A stretch of DNA of 64,000 bases from Megascapheus bottae (GCA_024803745.1 JANJXV010000030.1:5971001-6035000), one strand, 5' to 3'; counted from the first letter of the stretch, positions 40,240 through 52,469 are shown. Numbers and translations: made by a program. The notes: generated by a model from the sequence alone, not told the origin.

Positions 40240-40545
40240 AGGTGCGTGTGTGCATTGCACATTTTCTTAAGCCATTTGGCCATTTGGTCACTGAGGAACA
40301 TAAGATATTCATCATATCTTGGATATGATGAATAGTGCTGCAGTGGATATGGTTGTGCTGGTGGCTTTACTCTATCCTGGTTTGTAGTCCTTTAGATACA
40401 GTCCCAGGACTAGAATTGCTGGATCATAGGGTCATTCTAAGTTTAATTTTTTAAGGAATTTTCACACTGTTTCCCAGAGTGATTGAACAAACAAGTTCAT
40501 ATTCTAACCAACAGTGTGAATATGAACATTCTGATAGCACATTTG
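40240..40545 (-). mobile_element. L1 ORF2 3' fragment
   Basis: Reverse strand of the 'gaatagtgctgcagtggata' and 'agaattgctggatcataggg' region typical of L1 ORF2 near its end. No intact frame. Confidence 0.7.
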
Positions 40546-41152
40546 TCATTTGGAATACCACTTTCAGGGGGAAAGAGGGTGGACAGTCCCAGACACAGAG
40601 TAGTACTTAATTCAATGTCAGTGAATTACTGACCTCTATTAAAGAAACCATTGGATAATTCTGAATGTCCCTAATGTCAGGTTCTCAGGAGGACCAACTA
40701 AGTCTGACCAATCTACTATGATTGCAGGAAATACCATCTGATTTCTCTCAGCAAAATGTTTGACTGTTCATACAGGCAATAAATTACCAAGAAGAGACTT
40801 GCTGCATCAGATAGGATATGAAACCCAAAACATAGTTTAGCTCTCTAATAGAATGGCTGTGGAAGTGATGGGGAAACATTGCAACTTAGCATTGCTCCTG
40901 AAAAGAACACAAAATGAGCTTTTAGGTGAAGAGACTTACGTATTTATCATACTCTGTTGTCAGATGAAAGGAAGCAGAGAGTAGAATAGGAAAGGAAGGT
41001 GTGGAAAGTCTATACAAGACACTGATTCATGTGACAATCAAGCACAGTAACTAAAACATTTTTAGTGACATTCACTGGCTTATTTTATGTCCATTAATGT
41101 AAACTACATAGTTCAACCTACTTCACGTGGTGTTTATAAGAGTTCATTTTGG

Positions 41153-41345
41153 GGGGCTGGGAGTTTGGCCTAGTGGTTAAAGTGCTTGCCTAGCATGCAC
41201 GAAGACCCAGGTTCAATTCCTTGGTACCACATACATAGAAAAAAGCCGGAAGTGGTGCTGAGGCTCAAGTGGTAGAGCTCTAGCCTTGAGAAAGTCCAAG
41301 GACAGTGCTCAGGCCCTGAGCTCAAGCCCAGGACTGGGAAAAAAA
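41153..41345 (+). mobile_element. ID-like SINE, full length
   Basis: It starts GGCTGGGAGTTTGGCCTAGT, has B box GGTTCAATTCC, and ends in an A tail; an L1 3' end (about 41350-41490) follows directly. Confidence 0.92.
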
Positions 41346-41349
41346 AAAG

Positions 41350-41490
41350 AATTCATTTTGGGGTGGAGGGGAAATGGGGACCAAGACATGAGAAAGGGTA
41401 TCAATGTAGGTGAAGCAATGCACCTTCTATCTGGCGAATATAATGTAACCCTTCTATTAATTACAATAAAAAGTATATGAAAAAAATTCA
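41350..41490 (+). mobile_element. L1 3' end
   Basis: Short 3' UTR piece with 'atctggcgaatataatgtaa' and 'ttacaataaaaagtatatg'. Confidence 0.8.
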
Positions 41491-42370
41491 TTCAAAGTTG
41501 GGCTTGGAAGACACCTATATTATTGATGTCACAGGGAATAACCATACATAATTCCTTTTACATTACTGGGATAAATATTAAACTTATTCCTGTTTTTTTT
41601 TCTTTATTCCTGCATAAGCTTTAGCTACTCGGTCTTTACTTACACTGTGCAACTGATATTTTAACTATAAACCTAACAATCACTGAGGGTCCATTTCTAT
41701 TCATTTTAATTTTATTTGTCTGTGACACATAGTTTCTGGGGAAAATAAATTCTTAGCCCTACTCTTTTGAGAGTCCTGCATTCCCATGACATGAGATCTG
41801 GCTTTTGCTCTATTGTGAACAGCACAATCTCTTACTCCAGTTCCCAGAGGTCTGCCATCCACTGGGATTAGTGGGCTGAGAGGTCAAAGGAAGATGTTTT
41901 AGACATAACAGTCTTTCTGTGAGGCAGTTTCCAATGTGGGACCAAACAAGATAAATTACCTTAACTTTCAGTACATTAAAGTAACAGATCTTGATTGTTT
42001 TCTGCAGTGAAGGCCATACTTAAGTCATGCTATGAAATCTTCCAACTCAGAATCACAGCTCCATCACCAGGAGAATAAACAAGGAGTTTTCACAGAGGAC
42101 AGGGCTTTCTCCAGTGATAGTGAGTAATTCATTCATCCTGCCTTTCATAGACAGGTCTGTTAGGCCTTCTCCATTTGTTACTTTTCTATAGTAACAAATC
42201 TCCATGTAAGGGACATTACCTTTTCCACTCTGTGGCTGGTAAACCATCTAGTCCTCAAAAAAGCAAGCGTTCAGGGCAATGAATGTCTACATAAAAACAC
42301 AATGAAAATCAAAGGGAAAACCCAAGGTCTTACCTCTAGATATGATAAGCGCCACATGTGTTCCCTTTTA

Positions 42371-42409
<39 letters not shown>

Positions 42410-42480
42410 TCTTCTTCTTCTTCTTCTTCTTCTTCTTCTTCTTCTTCTTCTTCTTCTTCTTCTTCTTCTTCTTCTTCTTC
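42371..42480 (+). repeat. (CTG)n next to (TTC)n triplet repeats
   Basis: About 13 CTG-type triplets (one TTG interruption) at 42371-42409 change directly into about 23 TTC triplets up to 42480. Confidence 0.97.
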
Positions 42481-42619
42481 CTTTCCTCTTCCTCCCCCTT
42501 ATGTCTTTTGATAAATGATATCTAGGAGAAGAGTATAGGCGCCATGATGGGAATGGATAGTCTAGTCACTGTGGAAATCAATCTGGAGTTTCCTTTTGAA
42601 ATATAGCTTCTGGTTGAAT

Positions 42620-42815
42620 GCCATTGGGTTATCTGTGAGCCTAGCTACTCAGGAGGCTGAGATCTGAGAATCACAGTTCATAACCATCCCAGGAAGAAAA
42701 GTCCATAGGACTCTTATCTCCACTTAACCACCAAAAAGGAAGAAGTAGAGATGTGGCTCAAGCAATAGAGTGCCAGTCTTAAGCAAAGTAGCTAAAGAAC
42801 AGTGCATCAATGTCA
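42620..42815 (+). mobile_element. B1/ID composite SINE, diverged
   Basis: Forward copy with 'cctagctactcaggaggctg' and 'ctcttatctccacttaacca'. Confidence 0.75.
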
Positions 42816-44183
42816 CCCCTTCCAACAGTCTCACCCACCCCTTCCTGACCCACTTCTTCCCTCACTCATCTTAATTTTGTAGGATATACAATGAATTTTT
42901 GACTGCATTCTCCCACTCATCTTCTCTTGGTTTCGATACTCTTCAATCTATATAAAGATGCTTGTTTAATGACAAATCATTTTATTTGTGTTGTAATCCA
43001 GTATTTTTCCTCACTCTGTAATCCCAAGTGGCCTTCGAGTTTACCTTGAACTCCAAAATACTGTGAGAAAATAAGATGATTTGTCCTTTTTCAGTTCTTG
43101 TTTCTCCTGGAAACATGAATCATGTAAAAAGGGTGGTTCCGTGATTCTATGAAATACAGAAAGAAGGTAAGAGAAGCAGAAAGTCGGGGAGGTAATCATG
43201 AAAAGCTGACTCCTTTACCTGAAACTAAAGCTCATCTTGCCTGGAAACTAATGTAAGATTTTTACCAAAACTATCTATAGAAAATTTGGGTCAAATAAAA
43301 AGGAAATGAAAAGCAGAGCCATTGGGAAAGGTTGGAGAGAGAATGTCCTGGCTTGTGAGGTGTGCTATATGTAGAGAAAATCATTCTGCTTCTATGTCCA
43401 ATCCATTCAAATAGAGACTTGAGTGTACTTCTGGAGATGAGGCAACACCTCCGGAGACCAGGATAAACTATGAGGTTTAATTCTAAATAGACAAAATAAT
43501 TTCAACTCAGAAAAATGTGAGATGGATCAGAATACACTGTATACATGTATAGAAATGTCAGAATGAAATTTCCCTCCTATATACTAATTTACAAAGATTA
43601 GACCAAATGGTAATGATCAGGAAATGCAAAATAGTTAAAAACGTAGTATCATGGCAATGGGTAGTAGAATCTTAATTCTAAATACATAAATAAACAAAGT
43701 TGTAACACTAGAAGTTAGAGGGTTGGATCAATGATAGAAATGTTCACTTTTTTCCAGCCATCCACAACAGAGCCTTTCCCTTTTTTTCAGAACAGGGGAA
43801 ATTAATAGTAGCCATTAATTCCAAAAGATGAAACACCATGAAGCAGAAGTTGTGTTTTTCTGCTCTTTAGCATGCTAACAGATTCCAAAAGCCATATAAC
43901 AAATAAATCATATAAATAATTTGAATCCTCTGGCTATATGTTACAAAATTATTTCATTGCTTGATAACCATTTATCTACCTTTAGAAACATAAGGATTTT
44001 CTTTTCACTGCCTTGAGATCATTACTGTACATCAATCAGCACTGAATATTCTCAAGAAATACAAAGAAAGAAGATACAAATTTATATCCTGCCAATAGGA
44101 AAGTTTTAAAATTCTACTTTTCCTTTGACTTCACTGTTTATTCTTTACTGGGGATCAAAATTTGAAAAATGCTCACTAGTCTT

Positions 44184-44184
<1 letters not shown>

Positions 44185-44245
<61 letters not shown>
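44185..44245 (+). repeat. (GATA)n microsatellite
   Basis: GATA array with one AAATAGAT interruption. Confidence 0.95.
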
Positions 44246-44519
44246 CATAATCACACATACATATGTATAAGATAAATGATAAAGTGGTTTACTGTAACAA
44301 CAACATCAGAAAAAAAAGTAGGTATGGATATTCCTTTTGAATAATTTTAAATGATACCCAAAAGATTCTAAAGAAAAACATTTACTTAAGAGTTTGGAGT
44401 TGCTATTCAGAAATTTCCTTAAAAACTCTCTTTCAGGGGTGACAATGCTCAAGATATATTGTTTTCATAAACAGCTTTGTTAAGTGGTAATTTCTTTCTA
44501 CAAATACTTGATGATAATA

Positions 44520-44620
44520 ATAAAAAGAAGGGGTATCAATGTGAATTAATGCACCCTCTATCTGGCAAATATAACTGTAATCCTTCTATTAATTACAATA
44601 AAAAAATTAAAAATAAAATG
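44520..44620 (+). mobile_element. L1 3' end
   Basis: 'tatctggcaaatataactgt' then 'ttacaataaaaaaatt'; a second related tail with 'ataactgtaacccctctgta' follows at 44665-44710. Confidence 0.7.
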
Positions 44621-44741
44621 TACTTAATATATTAAAAAAAGAAGTAATGAACTCATTACCTTATGAATATAACTGTAACCCCTCTGTATATCACCCTGAA
44701 GATAAAATTTTTAAAAATAATAATAATAAAAGAAAATAATT

Positions 44742-44745
<4 letters not shown>

Positions 44746-44784
<39 letters not shown>
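44746..44784 (+). repeat. (TG)n microsatellite
   Basis: Uninterrupted TG run. Confidence 0.95.
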
Positions 44785-44786
<2 letters not shown>

Positions 44787-45322
44787 AGGGTCTGAGCTTA
44801 GGGCCTTATGCCTCTTAACCAAGTGTTCGAACCAGTTGTATCTATGTATGAAGATGGTATAAAGACATGCATGGAAAGTGGTTGAATAATAGGGGAAAAG
44901 GGAAGCAATAAAGAGGGGTCAGATAAACAAACTATAACACATACATTTGTGGGTACCCACAGGAGGAGGGAGAGCAAAAGGAGAAAATGAAGGATGATGG
45001 ATGTGGTAAAAGTGATTTGTATGTGTGCAGGAAGACAGAACAAGGAAACCTACCGAAGTTATTTTAAAAAGCAGGCAAGGAGACCAGGGAAGGTGATAAA
45101 GGAAGGAATTTGGTCAGTCAGCCTGGTATGTATGTAAGGAAATATTACCACCAAAGCTCTGAATATGACCCATGTATTCTTGTTCTTGTTTAAAAGGGGG
45201 ATGGGGAGGGATTTGGTGAACTGGTTCCAATTATTTTCTCATGTGGACTCTTACTTACCCTTACTCCTCCCACATGCCATCAGATGCTCATTAGTCAGCC
45301 AGTTGACTCCAAGTGACTTCCA

Positions 45323-45330
45323 TTTATATG
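45323..45330 (+). promoter_or_regulatory. TATA-like element before gene D
   Basis: TTTATATG, 78-85 bases upstream of the gene D ATG. This is weak evidence; no HNF1 site like those of A and B is visible. Confidence 0.25.
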
Positions 45331-45407
45331 CTGCCTCTAGAGAGGGGACAAAAAACAGAATCTGCTTAGGGCACTGAGAAGGAGACTCACTCCTGAAGTG
45401 ACCCAGG

Positions 45408-45491
45408 ATGAGTTCCAAGCATCTGCGTATACAATTGAATGATGGTCACTTCATTCCGGTTCTGGGCTTTGGCACCTATGCCTCTGAAAAG
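45408..45491 (+). pseudogene. AKR1C: Gene D exon 1
   Basis: It encodes MSSKHLRIQLNDGHFIPVLG and then FGTYASEK before GTACAA. The ATG context is CCAGGATGA. The open frame past the donor is intron read-through. Confidence 0.9.
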
Positions 45492-46164
45492 GTACAACAT
45501 TCATGTTCACTTGAAGGTCTCAAAGAAGACAGAATGACTAGAAAGCTGACCTGGGTATTCAAGTCACTGCTTTATTGCGTGGCTCTCTGGTGGCTCATTA
45601 GTAGTCTCTGTTTAACCACTCATTGGGATCTGATAACATATGAGATACTGATTATTCTGCTCATTGCTCTTTTTTTTCCTGTTCCAGTCTATTTCCCAAT
45701 TAGGTAAGAGGAAAAAAAGAAAACAGTTAATAATTATCTGATAATGATACAGAGCATGTTTTCTTTATTATGGACATTTGTATTACTACCTTAGAGAACT
45801 TTCTAGTAGTATCATTTGATCATTTCTATTGTGATACTTGTTTTGTTGTATTATCCTGAGTTTCATATATGATGTGACTCAACATTTTATGAGATGATTA
45901 AATGATAACTACTTTTCACATTCTAGAAACTGCCTCTTCGCTCTATTGATTGTTTCCTTTGGCATTGACAACATTCTTGACTTCATTCATTCTAGTTTGT
46001 CTCCTTTCCCATTTGTTTCCTTGTTCTCTGTGGTTTAGGGAATGTATCTAAAAACGTTGTTGATCCTGAAGTTCTGAATTCATTCACTTATGTTTTCTTT
46101 TAGCGCTTTCATAGTTTCAAATCTTACATTAAGGTTTGTGATCCGTTTTTTTCGTTTGGTTGTT

Positions 46165-46362
46165 TTGAGTTTTTTAGCAAGTCCTGCGGCTTGAACTCTG
46201 GGCCTGGGCACTGTCCTTGGAGTTTCTCATGGCTAGTACTCTACCACTTGAGCCAGAATACCACTTCTGGCTTTTTTCTATGCATATGGTACTGAGGAAT
46301 TGAACCTATTGCTTTGTGCATGCTAGACAAGCACTCTACCAGTAGACCATGCTCCCGGCCCC
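46165..46362 (-). mobile_element. ID-like SINE
   Basis: Reverse copy ending 'gaccatgctcccggcccc', in intron 1 of gene D. Confidence 0.88.
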
Positions 46363-46724
46363 AGATTCAGTATTTTTAAAGCAATTGTGAAGCCACAGGA
46401 GATGACTTGGGGGGAAATTGAGGAAGCAAAGGGGAAAACTAAGAGCATAACTGGATCCTAAGCCTTGGTGACTCTTTTTGTGCCTTTACACCTCAGATAA
46501 TTCAGGACTGGTATCAAGAAAGGATTAGGAGACCTAAAAATCTCATTCACTCTAATTTTACTGAGAAATAGATAGGGTCTTCATTTTTTAACTAAATAGA
46601 AAGTGTGTGTTTGATTTATCTTTTTTACTTTTTAAATAAATGCACTGTCAAATTGTTATCTATATTTGGTATATAAGTTGATAACTTACTTATCGATAAT
46701 TTCCCTTTAAAAAATGATCTTGGG

Positions 46725-46915
46725 TGGGCCGGGAGTGTGGCCTAGTGGTAGAGTGCTTGTCTAGCAAGTACGAAGCACTGGGTTTGATTTCTCAGTACCA
46801 CATACTCAGAAAAAGCCAGAAGTGGCACTATAGTTCAAGTGGCAGGGCACTAGTCTTGAGTAAAAAGTGTCCAAGGACAGTGCCCAGGCCCTGAGTTCAG
46901 AACTGGCAAAAAAAA
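46725..46915 (+). mobile_element. ID-like SINE
   Basis: Forward copy starting GGGCCGGGAGTGTGGCCTAG, close to the family consensus. Confidence 0.92.
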
Positions 46916-47569
46916 TAAATTCTTTGGTATGAAGGCTGATACCTACTTGAATTTTCCTCTCATAGTATTGATGACTTCTCACATGTAAATCTGCATATTT
47001 AAAATATATATCTTTAGTGTCCATATTTACTCCTGACATGCACATAAAAATAGCTGTGTAGGGAAAGGTTGGCATGCAAACTGCTGTTTTCAAGCAAGAG
47101 CCACTGATATCTTAGAACTTAATTTCTCACCATTTTATGGCTACTGTAGATGGTGGAGGAACCTGAACTCACATGCAAGCAGTGGGGTTTATGTGTTCTT
47201 GCTTCCTGATCAGAGTCTGGGATTTGAGGATTCGCAAGGCTGTCTATATAACCAGCCATTAGTGAAAGACTTGGGAATTGAGGCTCAGAAAGGCCTTCCT
47301 TGAAAACTACATTTATGCCAATGTATTCTCTAAATTCAGTGCTAAAGGATTCCATGTAATTTCACTGTGAAGAAGATTTCTAGGCCATACAGAATATCTG
47401 CTAAAAATACTTCCTCCTGTGAAACTTTTCCTGTGTTAATTGTATACTCTCACTGTCTAAAAACAAAAGCAAAAACCACTGTTGTAAAACTATGCACAGA
47501 GCCCCGTGAATTTGATTGTAGCGAAGCACTGATTCTGGAGTGATCATAAGTACTTCTATTCAGTGAGTT

Positions 47570-47800
47570 CCCTTTTTAAAATTTACTTTACTGTTATTAT
47601 AAATATGAGGTGAGTGGGATTACATTTAGATGAGTGAGGTACAGGATTTACAGGATTTTCCTTTCCCTTATTATGTGCCAACTCCTCCCCCCTCGTCCCC
47701 ACGAATGGTATAATTCACTTTCATCACAGTGTGCAATGAGTGCCACTGTTGCACATTTTCACTCTTTTCCCTTTGAGCAAACTGCACATGAAGATAAGAC
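47570..47800 (-). mobile_element. L1 3' UTR fragment
   Basis: T-rich start followed by 'ttactttactgttattataa' and a C-rich run; similar in form to other reversed L1 ends here but diverged. Confidence 0.5.
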
Positions 47801-48025
47801 AACAAAATAAAAATAAAAGAAGAATGATTTCTCAGAACTTGAACTGTTCCTTATATGGCCCAAATCTTGTCATTGACACAAGAAAGGCGCATTTCCATAG
47901 ATTACTTACCCAACACAGAATTTGTGCAAGGCATGAGGAAAGGCTAATTGGAATACAGTTCACTGCAAGTATATAAAGTAGCATCAATTATATGTGAAAA
48001 TCACTACTTTTCATTGTTCCTCTAG

Positions 48026-48193
48026 GTTCCCGGGAAAATGATTACAGACTACACCAAGTTTGCAATTGATGATGGGTTTTGACATATTGATTCTGCTTCT
48101 TTGTTCCAAAATGAAGAGGAGGTAGGGCAGGCCATACAAAGCAAGATTGCAGATGGCACTGTGAAGAGAGAAGACATATTTTCTACTTCAAAG
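48026..48193 (+). pseudogene. AKR1C: Gene D exon 2 with premature TGA
   Basis: It starts VPGKMITDYTKFAIDDGF, then TGA at 48080-48082, then [18 protein letters not shown] in the same frame. Asp50 is kept and position 55 is Phe. Acceptor CTCTAG and donor GTATTG are intact. Confidence 0.92.
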
Positions 48194-48402
48194 GTATTGT
48201 ACATAGATGTGCATGTGTACATAGTAATGGAGTGAACTATGCTTAATAGAGTGCCTCAAAGGAGATGCAGGATAAAAGAGAGTAAGTTTTCTGTGACCAT
48301 CAATGTCTAACTGGTCAAAAAATGTCTCAATGTAGGTGAAGAGAAGCCACAAATTTTGATAATTTATTAAACTATCACAACTTCTTTCTCCAACCTCTAT
48401 AG

Positions 48403-48519
48403 CTTTGGTCTACTTCTCATCAACCAGAGCTTGTTCAACCTAGCCTGGAAAGATCATTGAAAAGGCTTCAACTGGATTATGTTGACCTCTATCTTATTCA
48501 TTTCCCAGTGTCTCTAAAG
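48403..48519 (+). pseudogene. AKR1C: Gene D exon 3
   Basis: It encodes [20 protein letters not shown] and [11 protein letters not shown] with His117; no lesion. Confidence 0.93.
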
Positions 48520-49283
48520 GTAGGCAATTTTTAATATCAATCTAACCTCAGCTGTCAGCCTGACCCTCTTTTAATAAGTGGATGAGTTAAGCTCAATTAT
48601 GGATGCAAAGCTACAAATCTACTCAAGATGACATCAAATTGGGTAGTCAAGGCCATGGATAGATTGGCATAGTAAGAGAAATCTTCTGAAATACTTTCTG
48701 GCCTGTTCTTCATCATGAGAAGTTTGACTAAGTTTTGTCCCATTTTGACTAGGGGCAAATAGAGCCTTAAGAGAGTGCAAGCTCACAGCCATTTGTACTG
48801 TATCTTCTCTATCAAAATTCACCTTGAGAAATCCTAATTGCCATCATTTGCTCACTTGCCTGGCTCTGAAGCTGTCATGATCTCAAAGACCACAGTTGAC
48901 CACTAATTCATCTTTGATTGTTTAGCCTAAGTCAATACCCTAATTCACAAGGCCATGTAAAACTGATTTTCTTAGTGAAAGATGGGCATTTTTCCAGTGG
49001 AAAAAACACAAGGGGATGGAAAGTAAGGCAGTTACTCATAGGTATCCCATGAGGACCTGAGAATGTATTATTTATTAACACACATCATTGAGGTAAGAAA
49101 TTAGAATAAGCCTATCACCCAAAGACATGCCTTACAAAGCCAGATGCAGACGCTTGTACCTCTTTCATAGGTAAGTCAGCATTCTAGCTGATTTCAGCTC
49201 CAGACATAGCCCTGCCTGAGCATATCGCTGTGGGTGGAGAGATGAATCTTGTGAGATAGCTTTCATGGTTCCTTCCATTGCAG

Positions 49284-49361
49284 CCAGGAGATGAGATTTA
49301 TCCAAAAGATGAACATGGAAATTTTAAGCTTGACATAGTGGATCTCTGTGCCACATGGGAA
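49284..49361 (+). pseudogene. AKR1C: Gene D exon 4
   Basis: It encodes PGDEIYPKDEHGNFKL and ends DLCATWE; the acceptor is ATTGCAG and the donor GTAAGTAA. Confidence 0.93.
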
Positions 49362-49599
49362 GTAAGTAATTGTAATGGAGGTCTTGGGGAAAGTTGAAAG
49401 AGTGAGAGTCAGGACAAAACTCCACAGGTAAGAAAAGGAAATGCATTCTGTCTTGTAGAAATTAACTATCTCTATTATGGCAGTTTTGCTTAAAGGATGG
49501 AATAGAACATATTATATAATATAATATAGAGAAATGAAGATGGATTGGAGAAAATGATGATAATAATCTTTCTTTTTCCTTTATATAGAATTATCTTTC

Positions 49600-49790
49600 T
49601 GACTGGGCACTGGTGACTCACGCCTGAAATCCTAGCTACTCAGGCGGCTGAGATCTGAGGATCCTAGCCAGCCCAGACACGAAAGACTGAGACTCTTATC
49701 TCCAATTAACTACAAGAAAACCAGAAGTGGGGCTGTGGCTCAAAGTGCTAGAGCCCTAGCCTTGAGCTGAAGAGCTCAAGTTTGATAGCC
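49600..49790 (+). mobile_element. B1/ID composite SINE
   Basis: Forward copy (CTGGGCACTGGTGACTCACG head) ending about 40 bases before the exon 5 acceptor of gene D. Confidence 0.9.
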
Positions 49791-49831
49791 CACTGCATAA
49801 GTCATTCTTTACGACTGTTTTTCCTCCTCAG

Positions 49832-49954
49832 GCCATGGAGAAGTGTAAGGATGCAGGGCTGGCTAAGTCCATCGGCGTGTCCAACTTTAACCGCAGACAT
49901 CTGGAGAGGATCCTGAACAAGCCAGGACTCAAGTACAAGCCTGTCTGCAACCAG
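49832..49954 (+). pseudogene. AKR1C: Gene D exon 5
   Basis: It encodes [20 protein letters not shown] and ends with Gln190; no lesion. Confidence 0.93.
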
Positions 49955-50249
49955 GTGAGCTGCCACCATCTTCTTTCCTTCCATTTTACATTGCTTTGGT
50001 CCTGTGCTATTGCCAGGTATGTCCTCCCCTCAATCATATTTCTTTTGTGGAACAGAAGATAAGAGCATGGAGAACCATTAACTGTATCTTTGCTTTGTAA
50101 AGCAAAACCAAAAAAGGAAAAGGAAAAAAAAACAAACATTGAGACCAAAGATCTAACTTGCAAATGTATGATAGTTGTAAATTGCTTTGTTGATAACTCC
50201 TTTGTACAACTACTTAAATATAATGAAAATATTTTTTAAAGAGCCAGGT

Positions 50250-50465
50250 TCTGTGGGTCGACCAGTAATCCTAGTTACTTGGGAGTCTCAGATCTGAGGA
50301 TTGTGGTTCAAAACCAGCCCATGCAGAAAAGTTGATGAAACTCCAATTAACCACTATAAAACAGAAAGTGGTGCTGTTGCTCCAAGTGGCAGAGCACTAA
50401 CCTTGAGCAGAAGAAGAGCTCAGGGACAGCATCCAGGACCCAAGTTCAAATCCTGTGAACAAATA
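50250..50465 (+). mobile_element. B1/ID composite SINE
   Basis: Forward copy in intron 5 of gene D with a TA/CA-rich 3' tail. Confidence 0.82.
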
Positions 50466-50470
50466 CATTC

Positions 50471-50504
<34 letters not shown>

Positions 50505-50508
50505 ACAT

Positions 50509-50543
<35 letters not shown>
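50471..50543 (+). repeat. (AT)n(AC)n microsatellite at SINE tail
   Basis: AT run then AC run directly after the SINE. Confidence 0.95.
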
Positions 50544-50545
<2 letters not shown>

Positions 50546-51979
50546 GAATTTCCAGAAGTAAATACAGTCATGTTTCATTTTACCCAATAGTCACATTTCA
50601 AAGAGAAGATATACTTATCCCTACAACATGAAAGATGCAAGAGAGTGGTCAGCAATGTGCTCTAGAGAGCACAAGGTGTATATGAGATACGGCCCTGAAA
50701 TCATAGAAAGAACAATAAAAACCATGGAATCTTCATGAGCTCAGTGGTGTGGGTTTAAATGGGACTTACATCCTTGAGGCATTTGTCATGTTATCTCTGG
50801 TTTCAAGATTTTAGCCCAAAGGCATAACTGTAAAGGGAAAAAAATTAATGGACACTATGAAAGACACCCTCGGTAGAGAAGAAGAACTGCCTATTTATGG
50901 TAAGATTGAAGGTAGATGAAGTCTGCATTCAGAAACTAAGCAAAGTAAAGCTGGTCTTCTCTTCTGTCTGATGGCACTTCAGCTGCTCTTCTCACCTGCT
51001 TCTTGCCATTAGATAGCATTTGATTACTGGTTTAAGAACTTCTATTCTGCACAGTGTTCTATGTTCTGAGTTTCTTTGTCACAAAGAACAAGATTTGTTG
51101 GTCAAGAATGTATATACATATGTGTGTATATATAATACATATATTATATAATATACTGTTATATAATATTACTACATAATACATATTGTTTATATAATAT
51201 TACATATAAAATTACTGTAAATATACATATTACTATCATATATATCATATTATAGATGGAGCGGTATTTAATAGGAAGTAACACAGAAACAGATTCCCAA
51301 ATATTAATATTTGTTCTACACCAGTTTTTGTGATGTGCACATTCAAATCTTTAAAGTGTCCATATTTTCCCACGTATGTCCAAAATGGTTAATTTTTGCT
51401 ATTCCCTCTAATGGAGGTAATTGCATGGGGCATTATCTGTATGAATGCATGCCTATGTAACAGTTTGTTGCATTGTTGAAATCTAATTGTAGATAAATTT
51501 ATTCACTACAACAGACTTCACAAAGCATCATCTACAAAAGAAATTACTGACTGCCCTTTGAAGTTGCAGTTGCATTGTTAGACCTAAGGAAATGGATAGT
51601 TTTTCACTCTTGATATACAGTCAATTATCAGATTCCCCACTGATTTTTCAAAATATCTTTCATACTTTCTCATTTTTAACCTAAATCCAAGAAGCTTACA
51701 AGCAGCTTTCTGCCATGTTTCTTAGCCTCCTTCAATAAACAATGAACCCTAATTCCTTTCCTCATGTTTTCCAGAAGGATTTATCCAGTAGTCTACATTG
51801 GGGTTTTGACTGAAGGACAAAACCGTGTAAAAGTTCCAGGCCCTGAGCTGGGAAAAAAATAATAGTAATCTTTTCTTGATACATTTTGTGTTACGGTGTC
51901 ATGCTAATTTACATATTTTTTCAGCTTTTTTAAATATTTATTTTGTGCTTTAGTATAGGATTTTATACGTGAATTCTTT

Positions 51980-52325
51980 TTTATATGATTTTTATTGTAA
52001 CTAATAGAAGGGTTATATTACATTCACCAGATAGAAGGTACATTACTTCACAAACATTGATACCCTTTCTCATGTCTTGGTCCCCATTTCCCTCCCCCCA
52101 CCCCCGCCCCTCTTCTTGTTTTCCCCCCTTCCCTATCCTATTTCAAATAACCAGATAAACATATATATATAATATATCAGATAACAAGGTAAAATGCTGT
52201 AACAATATGAGATAACCAAAGGACAGCAAAAGAGATGAGAGATAACAGTACATTAAGGACAACACTCACTCATTATATGGCTTTTGTTTCTCTATCCTGG
52301 AGGTCCTTTCATTTAGTGTCATCCT
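51980..52325 (-). mobile_element. L1 3' UTR, antisense and abutting gene D exon 6
   Basis: Reverse of the L1 end at 36160-36510, including 'aagccatataatgagtg' and 'atgacactaaat' phrases. Its 5' edge lies next to the exon 6 acceptor. Confidence 0.85.
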
Positions 52326-52344
52326 GTATCTTGTCCCTCTAGAG

Positions 52345-52454
52345 GTAGAATGTCATCCTTACCTGAACCAAAGCAAACTGCTGGATTTCTGCAAGTCGAA
52401 TGACATCGTTCTGGTTGCCTATGGTGCGCTGGGAACTCAACGATATAAATACGG
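52345..52454 (+). pseudogene. AKR1C: Gene D exon 6
   Basis: It encodes [20 protein letters not shown] and ends LGTQRYKY, with GG as the split codon giving Gly227. The acceptor is CTCTAGAG (two AGs in tandem), with antisense L1 sequence ending within about 15-30 bases upstream. Confidence 0.92.
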
Positions 52455-52469
52455 GTAATAAGAAAATAA

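Larger units (their letters stand above)
40545..45160. other. Intergenic region before gene D
   Basis: Apart from the SINEs, L1 ends and microsatellites listed separately I recognise nothing. Bases 40560-41140, 41500-42360 and 43000-44150 look like unique or very old repeat sequence without a supported gene. Confidence 0.6.

Noticed and set aside
42302..42511. Open frame with Ala and Ser runs
   Set aside because: It is a triplet-repeat translation with no homology or splice context.
45408..45707. 99-codon frame starting at the gene D ATG as a stand-alone small protein
   Set aside because: The first 28 codons are AKR1C exon 1 with a proper donor; the rest is intron.
48080..48082. TGA read as selenocysteine
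   Set aside because: AKR1C proteins have Arg or His here, TGA is one step from an Arg codon (CGA), and no SECIS-like element was recognised; a stop mutation is simpler.
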